DNA of 44,725 nt, taken from contig NZ_AKZI01000087.1 of NCBI RefSeq assembly GCF_000293785.1, positions 1 through 44,725 of the forward strand, written 5' to 3'. Positions 34,301 to 44,725 of the stretch are shown here, in pieces. This stretch comes from Rhodovulum sp. PH10 (GTDB lineage Bacteria > Pseudomonadota > Alphaproteobacteria > Rhizobiales > Xanthobacteraceae). The first letter of the stretch is position 1. Each line of letters opens with the position of its first letter. Under the pieces are notes generated by a model. That model made no database searches and was not told where the DNA came from. It saw only the letters and a program-made list of their open reading frames with translations. The translations under genes and the position numbers were made by a program.

Positions 34301-34600
34301 GTCGCGGAACTCCATCTGCGAGGCGATGAAGCCGGGCTTCGAGTAGGTCGTGACGCGGTAGAAGTAGGGCAGCTCCTGGAGCTTCTTCTCGATGCGGTCG
34401 GCGACCTGATCCTGCATCTCCTGCGCGGTCGCGCCCGGCCAGGCGGCGGTGACCACCGCCACCTTGATGGTGAAGGAGGGATCCTCGGCGCGGCCGAGCC
34501 GCTCGTAGGAGAGCCCGCCGGCGAGCGCCAGCATGATGATCAGGAACAGCACCAGGGTCGGATGCGCGACCGCCCAGGCGGAGACGTTGAAGCGGCGCAT
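31328..34600 (-). CDS. RND-family efflux pump permease
   Basis: An inner-membrane proton-driven multidrug or metabolite exporter of about 1,090 residues, the usual RND length. The N-terminus (RRFNVSAWAVAHPTLVLFLIIMLALAGGLSYE) gives the first helix. A typical porter-domain block is VTAAWPGATAQEMQDQVADRIEKKL in pieces. The proton-relay region is ALGLLVDDAIIAVEMMV, with the paired Asp in helix 4. A C-terminal tail of about 65 residues is Gly/Pro/Asp/Glu-rich and not conserved. GGGGAG supports the ATG at 34600; a GTG at 34603 is directly adjacent. It partners with the adaptor gene upstream; no outer-membrane TolC-like gene is in the window. Confidence 0.95.
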   Translation of the reverse strand: MRRFNVSAWAVAHPTLVLFLIIMLALAGGLSYERLGRAEDPSFTIKVAVVTAAWPGATAQEMQDQVADRIEKKLQELPYFYRVTTYSKPGFIASQMEFRDTTPPKEVPWLFYLLRKKMADLQPDLPDGVLGPFVNDEYGDVDSILYTLRSGTADYATLKEVAEGVRQKLLKVPDVTKVTIYGVQDQRIFVDFDHVKLATLGITPQAIFDSLAKQNAMTPAGTVQTGATRIPLRVTGALDGVAAVRETPVAASDGTVVRLGDIATVSRGYEDPPDFLLRQRGVPALAIGVVMQKGANILTLGENVDKVMKGVVAETPVGLTFERIADQPKIVEEAVGDFMQSFVEALAIVLAVSFLSLGWRTGIVVALSVPLVLAIVFTIMLLIGLDLHRVTLGALIIALGLLVDDAIIAVEMMVVKMEQGYDRPRAASFAWVSTAFPMLTGTLVTAAGFLPVGFAASATGEYAGGIFWVVAIALVASWVVAVVFTPYLGMKLLPNFPVLEGDPEQIYHTRIYARLRRAIRFCVRHRVVVVAGTLVVFGLAVVGFGRIPQQFFPVSERTELFLQIRMPEGTAIGATLDTAKKAESLIAGDDDAATWTTYVGQGPPRFWLGLSPALPNEAYAEIVIVARNVEARERLKAKIDGAVAEGALAQARVRVDRFSFGPPVGFPVQFRVIGNDPDRLRQIAYRVRDRMRQDPDVLEPQLDWNEEMPSVRLVLDQDRARALGLDPQTVAQTLQTLVSGYTVTTIRDGTEKVAVVARAIAPQRGGLGHLGDLTVLSRNGVPVPLSQVARIEESHEPAIFWRRNRDLAITVRTDIRDGVQAPDVSNRIWEKLGDLRASLPEGYRMEVGGAVEESAKANTSLFAVFPVMIVAMLTILMVQLQSFSRLGLVLLTAPLGLIGATLGLLVSGMPFGFVALLGLIALAGMIIRNTVILVDQIEQDVSHGRTRGEAIVEATVRRARPVVLTAMAAVLAMIPLSRSGFWGPMAVTIMGGLLVATALTLLFLPALYALWFRRSLDERGTPPADRDEPLPAPAGGAPALVPNGTGNGDGNGHAPAEAGTEAEDGTDRSGENAPDERTGAETAPKSTEDR

Positions 34601-34603
34601 CAC

Positions 34604-34744
34604 ACGGCTCCCCGGATCGCGAGGCGGCGATCACGCTCGCCGCCGAGGACGGAACAGCTCGGGCAAGGAGAGACGCTGCAAAGAGTTCTCGGCGCGCGCT
34701 CGGAAGGTCGCGAAGGACCGAAAATCACGATCATCTCCGCCCCC
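34604..34744. other. Gap between adaptor and pump genes
   Basis: A 141-bp non-coding spacer inside the efflux operon. I see no promoter, terminator or coding sequence in it. Confidence 0.3.
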
Positions 34745-35920
34745 TCAGAACGCCAGTGTCTCGGTCGGGCGCACCGTCAGACCCGGATCGAGCTTCTCGA
34801 CCCCGAGCGTCACCACCTTCTGGCCTTCGTCGACCCCGCCGGTGATCAGCACGTCGTCGTCCTCGTAGCGGGCGATGGTGATCGGCCGCGCCACCGGATG
34901 GCCGTCGCGATCGATCACCCACACGCGCGGGCCGTCGCCGTGGTCGAACATGGCGGTGAGCGGCAGGCGGGCGGCGCGGATGCCGTTCGGCGCGGTCAGC
35001 GCCAGCGTCGCGCTCATGCCGAGCCGCACCGCGTCGTCGGCGTGCGGGATGGTGTAGCGGGCGGCATAGGTGCGGGTCGCCGGATCGGCGGCCGGTGCGA
35101 GCTCGCGCAACGTCACCTCGTAGCGGCGGTCCGGCAGCGACCACAGCGTCAGGCTCGCGCGGGCGCCGCGCGCCCGCTCGACAAATGTCTCCGGCAGCGC
35201 CACCAGGGCCTCGACCTCGGCCGTGCGGGCGAGCCGCACCGCCGCCTGGCCCGCCGCCACCACCTGCCCGGGCTCGACCGGGGTCGCCGTGATGGCGCCG
35301 TCGGCATCCGCCTCGAGAGTGGCGTATTCGAGCGAGTTCTGCGCCAGATCGAGCGATCGGCGGGCGCGCCGCAGCCGGCCGCGCGCCTCGTCGGCAGCGG
35401 CGCGGGCCTTGTCGAGCGTGGCGGCGGCGGCCCAGCCCTTCTTCTGCAGCTCGATCGCACGGGCCTCCTCGGCGACCGCCTGCATCTGGCTGGTCTCGGC
35501 GGCCTTCACCTCGGCCTCCGCCTGATCGACCTGGAGCGCGAGATCGGTGGTGTCGAGCCTGAGCAGCGGCTGGCCCTTGGTCACCCGGTCGCCGACCTGC
35601 ACCAAGCGCTCGGCCACCTTGCCGCCGACCCGAAAGCCGAGATCGCTCTCGATCCGCGGTTTTATCGTCGCCGCGAATGTCCGGGTCTCGACCACCTCCT
35701 CGTAGTGCACCGGGGCGACCAGCACCGGCCGCGGCGGGGCCGGCGGCGCCTCGGTCTTGCCGTTGCCGGAATCGCAACCGGCGAGCGCGAGCGACAACAC
35801 GGCCAGCAGGCCGGCGGCCCGCAGCCCTGCGCGGCGTGCGGCACGGTGCGCGGCACCGAGGGCCGGCGCCCGGCGGGAGCCCGGATCGGGAGAGGTGGCG
35901 GGGGTGACGACGGGGACCAT
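34745..35920 (-). CDS. RND efflux periplasmic adaptor (membrane fusion protein)
   Basis: A 391-residue HlyD/AcrA-type adaptor linking the RND pump to an outer-membrane channel. A lipoprotein signal (LLAVLSLALAGC, lipidation Cys at about 49) anchors it. The barrel-sandwich halves are FRVGGKVAERLVQVGDRVTKGQPLLRLD and ITATPVEPGQVVAAGQAAVRLA, in pieces, flanking an alpha-helical hairpin (about 125-200). It is the first gene of the operon adaptor-pump-tetR, with the probable TetR operator 14 bp before its start. Confidence 0.95.
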   Translation of the reverse strand: MVPVVTPATSPDPGSRRAPALGAAHRAARRAGLRAAGLLAVLSLALAGCDSGNGKTEAPPAPPRPVLVAPVHYEEVVETRTFAATIKPRIESDLGFRVGGKVAERLVQVGDRVTKGQPLLRLDTTDLALQVDQAEAEVKAAETSQMQAVAEEARAIELQKKGWAAAATLDKARAAADEARGRLRRARRSLDLAQNSLEYATLEADADGAITATPVEPGQVVAAGQAAVRLARTAEVEALVALPETFVERARGARASLTLWSLPDRRYEVTLRELAPAADPATRTYAARYTIPHADDAVRLGMSATLALTAPNGIRAARLPLTAMFDHGDGPRVWVIDRDGHPVARPITIARYEDDDVLITGGVDEGQKVVTLGVEKLDPGLTVRPTETLAF

Positions 35921-35933
35921 GGCGCCCTGATAC

Positions 35934-35969
35934 TGATGACTGACGATTGACGTAAATCGTCAGTCATCA
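35934..35969. promoter_or_regulatory. 36-bp palindrome, probable TetR operator
   Basis: TGATGACTGACGATT (35934-35948) is the exact reverse complement of AATCGTCAGTCATCA (35955-35969). The spacer GACGTA includes a centred ACGT, so only one base pair of the 36 bp breaks symmetry. It lies 14 bp upstream of the adaptor start. Size, symmetry and position fit an operator for the TetR protein encoded at the end of the same operon. Confidence 0.8.
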
Positions 35970-36094
35970 CGAGAAAGTCAAGGCGGGGTTGCCCGGATCG
36001 TTCGGATTCGACCGAGCCCGGCCCCGATCGGTGTGTGGAAACGCTTGATGGTAAGCGATGTTTCAACGGACCCGCGGCCCGTTCGGGTGCCGCT

Positions 36095-36121
36095 CCCGCA
36101 TCGCACGCTTTCGTGAGCGGG
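36095..36121 (-). terminator. Hairpin after hicA
   Basis: CCCGC (36095-36099) pairs with GCGGG (36117-36121), and CACG (36104-36107) pairs with CGTG (36112-36115) around a CTTT loop. It lies 21 bp past the hicA stop. A second, smaller hairpin (CGCTT/AAGCG, 36042-36057) follows. No clear T-run is seen, so termination is plausible but weak. Confidence 0.4.
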
Positions 36122-36142
36122 TGCGAAGGGGCCGCGCGACAC

Positions 36143-36337
36143 TCACACCTTGGTGCGGATCCCGGCCCGCTTCAGCACGGCGTTAGCCGTGTGCCGGGAC
36201 TTGATCTTTCCGTCGACGGTGATCCGCAGGCCGGTGATCGGGCTTTGCCAGATCTCGTGGTCGCCGCGCCCCTGGCGAACCAGGACGCAGCCCGCCTCCT
36301 TCAGAAGCCGGCGGATCAGGGGCGCGTAATCGTTCAT
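36143..36337 (-). CDS. hicA: HicA-type toxin
   Basis: A 64-residue protein of the HicA family, mRNA interferases with a double-stranded-RNA-binding-like fold. The N-terminal SxxxLxxLLKxxG pattern appears as YAPLIRRLLKEAGCVLVRQG. The catalytic His is H27 in GDHEIW (GSHxxF in the family). VDGKIKSRHTANAVLKRAGI closes the domain. The ATG overlaps the hicB stop by 4 bp. Transcription probably comes from a promoter before hicB or by read-through from the liv operon. Confidence 0.88.
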   Translation of the reverse strand: MNDYAPLIRRLLKEAGCVLVRQGRGDHEIWQSPITGLRITVDGKIKSRHTANAVLKRAGIRTKV

Positions 36338-36579
36338 GCGGCGGGCGCGCGGGCCCGGATGCGGAGTGAGAAGCTCGCCACCACCTCGATCGGAATCTCG
36401 ATCTCCTCGGCGCTTCCGCCGTCGTCCTCGATCAGGTCGCGGACCAGGTCCGGCAGCTTCGCCTCGAGCGCGTTCAGGCTGTCCGCCTCGGTGACGAGGC
36501 CGGGCAGATCCGGGCTTTCCGCCACCCACACGCTCGCCTCCGGATCCCAGGTCGCGCGAACGAGAATCAGCCGTCCCAT
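36334..36579 (-). CDS. hicB: HicB/DUF1902-type antitoxin
   Basis: An 81-residue antitoxin with the DUF1902/HicB partial RNase-H-like fold: RATWDPEASVWVAESPDLPGLVTEADSL in pieces, then LVRDLIEDDG. GAGGAGG lies about 9 nt before the ATG at 36579, so the longer open frame to 36639 is rejected. Order hicB-hicA is the one usual for DUF1902 pairs. It begins 66 bp downstream of the livF stop, on the same strand. Confidence 0.87.
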   Translation of the reverse strand: MGRLILVRATWDPEASVWVAESPDLPGLVTEADSLNALEAKLPDLVRDLIEDDGGSAEEIEIPIEVVASFSLRIRARAPAA

Positions 36580-36645
36580 GCCGAGATGCCTCCTCGGAAA
36601 TGCGGTCTTCATCGAAGCAGTTCGCCGGCGCACTGGCAATGTCGG

Positions 36646-37365
36646 TCACACCGCCAGAAACGCGCGCTGCGCCTCGGCATCGGCGAGCAGCGTCGCCATG
36701 GAGCCGCGCCAGCGCACCTCGCCCTTCTCCAGCACCACCGCACGGTCGGCGACCAGTGCGGCGAAGTGAATGTTCTGCTCGGACAGCACCACCGAAATCC
36801 CCTCGCGCTTGAGGGCGACGATGGTGCGCGCCATCTCCTCGACGATCACCGGGGCGACCCCTTCGGACGGCTCGTCGAGCAGCACCATCAGCGGATTTCC
36901 CATCAGGGTGCGGGCGAGCGTCAGCATCTGCTGCTCGCCGCCGCTGGTCGCGCCGCCACGGCGGTCGCGCATCCCGGCGAGATTGGGAAACAGCGCAAAC
37001 AGCTTTTCCGGCGTCCAGGCAGGCGCCGGTCGGCCGTCCGGAAAGCTGCGCGGCGGCTGCCGGCCGATGTCGAGATTCTCCATCACCGTGAGGTCGGAGA
37101 AGATGCGGCGATCCTCCGGCACGAAGCCGAGCCCGAGCCGGGCGATACGGAACGGGGCGAGCCGCGACACCTCGCGGCCGAGAAAGCGCACGCTGCCGCG
37201 CCGCTCGACCAGCCCCATCACCGCCTTCAGCGTGGTGGATTTTCCCGCCCCGTTGCGGCCCATCAGTGCGAGGACCTCGCCGGGCCCGACGGTGAGGTCG
37301 AGCCCGAACAACACCTGCGCGGCGCCGTACCACGCCTCGAGCGTTTTCACCTCGAGCATGCTCAT
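36646..37365 (-). CDS. livF: Branched-chain amino acid type ABC transporter ATPase, LivF-like
   Basis: A 239-residue ABC ATPase. Walker A is GRNGAGKST (36-44), the signature is SGGEQQMLTLARTLM, and Walker B runs into LLDEPSEGVAP. LGLGFVPEDRRIFSDLTVMENL and VVLSEQN are typical of LivF, not LivG. It overlaps the fused permease by 4 bp (ATGA). LivF normally pairs with LivG, but no livG is present in this operon, so it may form a homodimer or use a distant partner. Confidence 0.92.
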   Translation of the reverse strand: MSMLEVKTLEAWYGAAQVLFGLDLTVGPGEVLALMGRNGAGKSTTLKAVMGLVERRGSVRFLGREVSRLAPFRIARLGLGFVPEDRRIFSDLTVMENLDIGRQPPRSFPDGRPAPAWTPEKLFALFPNLAGMRDRRGGATSGGEQQMLTLARTLMGNPLMVLLDEPSEGVAPVIVEEMARTIVALKREGISVVLSEQNIHFAALVADRAVVLEKGEVRWRGSMATLLADAEAQRAFLAV

Positions 37366-39275
37366 GGCGCGCCCCGCCGGGGCAACAGTCCGCGCAAAGG
37401 TCCCCGGACGAGATCCCGCACGCGCGCGGCGATGCCGGAAAGGCCGCCGGGAAACACCAGCACCAGCACCAGCACGATGGCGCCGAGCAGCGCCCGCCAA
37501 TAGTCGGTCCAGCGCGCCACGCTGTCCTGCAGGAGCGTGTAGAGCGAGGCGCCGAGCAGCGGGCCGGTCGGCGAGCCGATGCCGCCGAGCAGGACCATCA
37601 CCAGGCCGTCGATCGAGCGGCCGATCGAGATCGTCTCCGGCGAGATCGAGCCTTTGGCGAAGGCGAACAGCCCGCCGGCCACGCCGCACACGGTGCCGGC
37701 GATCGCGAAGGCGGCCCACTGCACGCGGCGCACGTCGATGCCGACCGCTTCCGCCCGCAGCGGGGAATCGCGACAGGCCCGCAGCGCATAGCCGAACGGC
37801 GCGTGCATCACCATCCGCAGAAAGAGCACGCCGGCGGTCACCAGCGCGAGCACCAGCCAGTAGAAGCCGGCGCGGCTGTCGAAGGGCGGCGCAGGCCAGA
37901 TGCCGAACACGCCGTTCGAGCCGCCGGTCAGCTCCTCCCACTGATAGACGACCGACCAGACGATTTGCGCGAAGGCGAGCGTCAGCATCGCGAGATAGAC
38001 GCCGGAGAGCCGCACGCAGAACCAGCCGAACAGCACCGCGCCGAGGCCGGAGGCGACCGGGGCGAGCACGAGCGCCACGCCCATCGGCGCGCCGAGCTTT
38101 GCGACCGCGAGCGCCGCGGCATAGGCCCCGAGGCCGAAATAGGCGGCGTGACCGAAGGAGTGCAGCCCGCCCGGCCCCATGATGAATTGCAGGCTCGCGG
38201 CGAACAGCACGGCGATCAGCACGTCGACCCCGAGCACCAGCGTGTAGGGCGAGGAGGCGAGAAGCGGCAGCAGCGCGAGCGCGACCAGCACGACGGCGCC
38301 GGCGGCGCGCAACCACGGCGAGGCGGGACGCAGCGGCGTCTCGGCCTCGGCGACCGCCCGCACGATCGCCGGCGCGCGTCCGAGCAAACCGTAGGGCCGC
38401 ACGATCAGCACCACTGCCATCACCAGAAACTCGGCGACCAGTGTGAAGCGCGAGGCGTTGATCGCGACGTCGCCGACATGGACGACGCCGAGGCCGATGC
38501 ACAAGGCCTTCACCTCGGCGATCAGCACCGCGGCGAGCCAGGCGCCCGGAATCGAGCCCATGCCGCCGACCACCACCACCACGAAGGCGTCCGCCAGCAC
38601 GCCGAGATCCATCGAAAGCGCCGCCGGCTCGCGGGCGATCTGCAGCGCGCCGCCGAGGCCGGCGAGAAACGCGCCGGCCGCGAACACCGCGGTGAACAGG
38701 AGAGATTGATTGACGCCGAGCGCGCCGACCATCTCGCGGTCCTGCGTCGCGGCGCGCACCAGCCGGCCGAACCGCGTGCGCGTCAATGTGAGATGCGCGG
38801 CCGACAGCACCAGCGGGCCGACCGCGATCAGGAACAGGTCGTAGCTCGGAAATTTTCGGCCCAGAATGTCGACCGCGCCGTCGAGGCCGGGCGCGCGCGG
38901 GGCGAGCAGATCTTCCGGTCCCCAAAGCCACAGCGTCGCGTCGTTGATCACCAAGAGCAGCGCGAAGGTCGCCAGCAGCTGAAACAGCTCCGGCGCTTTA
39001 TAAATCCGGCGGAGCAGCGTCAGCTCGACCAGAACGCCGAGAGCCGCGACGCCGGCCGCCGCAAGCAGAATGCCGCCCCACCAGCCGAAGGCACCGCCGA
39101 GCCCGGTCGCAAAGGTCCAGGCGAGATAGGCGCCGAGCATGTAGAACGAGCCGTGCGCCATGTTGACGATGCGGGTGACGCCAAAAATCAGCGACAACCC
39201 GGCCGCGACCAGAAACAGGCCGGAGGCCGCGCCGAGACCGTTCAGCGCCTGGAACAGGAAGGCATCGAGGGACAT
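37362..39275 (-). CDS. Fused LivH-LivM ABC permease
   Basis: A 637-residue membrane protein joining two permeases of the branched-chain amino acid (HAAT) family. Residues 1 to about 300 are LivH-like (LSLIFGVTRIVNMAHGSFYMLGAYLA; VGGMGSIPGAWLAAVLIAE). From about 310 to 637 it is LivM-like (GGLHSFGHAAYFGLGAYAAALA; GGSNGVFGI; VMVLLGGIGSPTGPLLGA). The joint is near RPYGLLGRAPAIVRAVAEAE. The gene is coupled to livF by a 4-bp overlap. Between it and the binding-protein gene lies a REP-like element. Substrates may be amino acids, amides or urea; the sequence does not decide. Confidence 0.92.
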   Translation of the reverse strand: MSLDAFLFQALNGLGAASGLFLVAAGLSLIFGVTRIVNMAHGSFYMLGAYLAWTFATGLGGAFGWWGGILLAAAGVAALGVLVELTLLRRIYKAPELFQLLATFALLLVINDATLWLWGPEDLLAPRAPGLDGAVDILGRKFPSYDLFLIAVGPLVLSAAHLTLTRTRFGRLVRAATQDREMVGALGVNQSLLFTAVFAAGAFLAGLGGALQIAREPAALSMDLGVLADAFVVVVVGGMGSIPGAWLAAVLIAEVKALCIGLGVVHVGDVAINASRFTLVAEFLVMAVVLIVRPYGLLGRAPAIVRAVAEAETPLRPASPWLRAAGAVVLVALALLPLLASSPYTLVLGVDVLIAVLFAASLQFIMGPGGLHSFGHAAYFGLGAYAAALAVAKLGAPMGVALVLAPVASGLGAVLFGWFCVRLSGVYLAMLTLAFAQIVWSVVYQWEELTGGSNGVFGIWPAPPFDSRAGFYWLVLALVTAGVLFLRMVMHAPFGYALRACRDSPLRAEAVGIDVRRVQWAAFAIAGTVCGVAGGLFAFAKGSISPETISIGRSIDGLVMVLLGGIGSPTGPLLGASLYTLLQDSVARWTDYWRALLGAIVLVLVLVFPGGLSGIAARVRDLVRGPLRGLLPRRGAP

Positions 39276-39338
39276 GGCGACAGGAAGGATTTATCGATCA
39301 CGACGGACGAGCACGACGGAGCGAACACGAGGCACTGC

Positions 39339-39476
39339 ACCTCTCCCCGCTCGCGGGGAGAGGTCGGATTCCGCGCGCGCCTGCGCGGAATCCGGGTGAG
39401 GGGGGCTTGGTCGCGAATTGCGAGGTCGGGGCGGCGTCCCCTCGCCAAAACCCTCTCCCCGCACGCGGGGAGAGGG
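39339..39476. repeat. REP-like palindrome cluster in the liv operon
   Basis: Three near-perfect stem-loops occur in 138 bp: ACCTCTCCCCGC/GCGGGGAGAGGT (39339-39350 with 39353-39364), CGGATTCCGCGC/GCGCGGAATCCG (39365-39376 with 39383-39394), and CCCTCTCCCCGC/GCGGGGAGAGGG (39451-39462 with 39465-39476). The small TCGC/GCGA repeat lies at 39411-39423. The CCTCTCCCCGC...GGAGAGG units are a common dispersed palindrome in rhizobial genomes. It may lower expression of downstream permease and ATPase relative to the binding protein. Confidence 0.85.
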
Positions 39477-39488
39477 AGAAGAGGTGTC

Positions 39489-44385
<4,897 letters not shown>

Positions 44386-44416
44386 GCTTGCGGCCATCCG
44401 GACAGGAGTGACACCC

Positions 44417-44725
44417 ATGATCTTCAGAACACCGTATCGTGCGGGCTTGATCGCCCTCGCGACGGCGGCCTTCTTCGCGGCGGGCGCGGCCTACGCCCAG
44501 ACCGCGACCCCCGACGGCGCCGCGGCCCCGGCCGCGACGCAGACCATCGCCCCGAGCGACACCGGCGCGACCACCGCACCGGCCGCCGCCGACGAGACCA
44601 CCGCCCAGGCGAGCGAGCCGGCCGACGCGCCGGCGGCCTCCGAGCCCGCCGCCTCCGAGCCCGCCGCCAGCGAGCCCGCCGCCAGCGGCAGCAGACGAAT
44701 CGATATCTCGCTGCCCGGCACCGGC
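44417..44725 (+). CDS. Exported protein, partial, possibly ammonium transporter AmtB
   Basis: The gene runs off the window edge; 103 codons are visible. AGGAG precedes the ATG at 44417. A signal peptide (LIALATAAFFAAGAAYAQ) ends near residue 28. A low-complexity Ala/Pro/Thr/Glu stretch follows, containing repeated SEPAA units at about 70-90. Alphaproteobacterial AmtB proteins often have such a signal and linker before the first transport helix, and the position after glnK supports amtB. The visible end (RIDISLPGTG) does not show the AmtB start motif, so the identity is unproven. Confidence 0.6.
   Translation, partial: MIFRTPYRAGLIALATAAFFAAGAAYAQTATPDGAAAPAATQTIAPSDTGATTAPAAADETTAQASEPADAPAASEPAASEPAASEPAASGSRRIDISLPGTG

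Noticed and set aside
31442-35950. A 1,502-codon open frame antisense to the RND pump and adaptor
   Set aside because: It arises from codon bias on the opposite strand. The minus-strand proteins carry clear RND and adaptor motifs, and this frame has none.

Overview
The window looks like chromosomal DNA of a high-GC alphaproteobacterium of the Hyphomicrobiales (Rhizobiales). The evidence is the block murJ-trpS-usp-nfuA ... tsaB-rimI-fur/mur-plsC-miaB-phoH-ybeY-corC-lnt-HTH regulator-metK-trmB. Other pointers are a Fur protein without the zinc CxxC pair (Mur-like), DUF2336 and DUF2249 proteins, and rhizobial-type palindromic repeats. I cannot name the genus. No rRNA, tRNA, CRISPR array, phage or insertion sequence was seen.

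Layout. 1-9.9 kb: envelope and accessory genes. These are an SH3-domain exported protein (-), a DUF2336 protein (+), a 5'-nucleotidase-type phosphoesterase with an MprF-like flippase protein (-), a divergent GT4 glycosyltransferase (+), a compact DUF59-DUF2249-NnrS-like operon (-) preceded by a TTG-N8-CAA box, a degenerate metallo-beta-lactamase-fold protein (-) and a coiled-coil membrane protein (-). 10-15.3 kb: adenosine kinase (-), then murJ, trpS, a Usp protein and nfuA (+). 15.3-17.5 kb: a minus-strand insert with a RelE/ParE-ParD toxin-antitoxin pair and a CynX-like MFS transporter. 17.8-30.3 kb: a long plus-strand housekeeping run for tRNA modification (tsaB, miaB, trmB), ribosome maturation (ybeY), lipid and lipoprotein synthesis (plsC, lnt) and SAM synthesis (metK). 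It is broken by a roughly 670-bp, relatively AT-rich, inverted-repeat-rich intergenic region before the HTH regulator. 30.3-40.7 kb: a minus-strand accessory block with a small membrane protein, an RND efflux operon with its own TetR gene, HicBA, and a branched-chain amino acid type ABC operon with fused LivH-LivM and one ATPase. 41-44.7 kb: a radical SAM protein (-), a TesB thioesterase (+), two tandem P-II genes, and the start of an exported protein where amtB would be expected.

The most informative non-coding features are these: a 36-bp near-perfect palindrome in front of the RND operon, which is a probable TetR operator; an NnrR/FNR-type box before the NnrS-like operon; a stack of hairpins including clear intrinsic terminators between the two P-II genes, followed by a sigma-54-like promoter; two palindromic REP-like elements; four consecutive hairpins inside the corC tail; and the structured leader of the HTH gene. 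I see no clear-cut new system. The best candidates for undescribed biology are the structured 26.8-27.4 kb region, the DUF59-DUF2249-NnrS mini-operon, and the liv operon that lacks livG.
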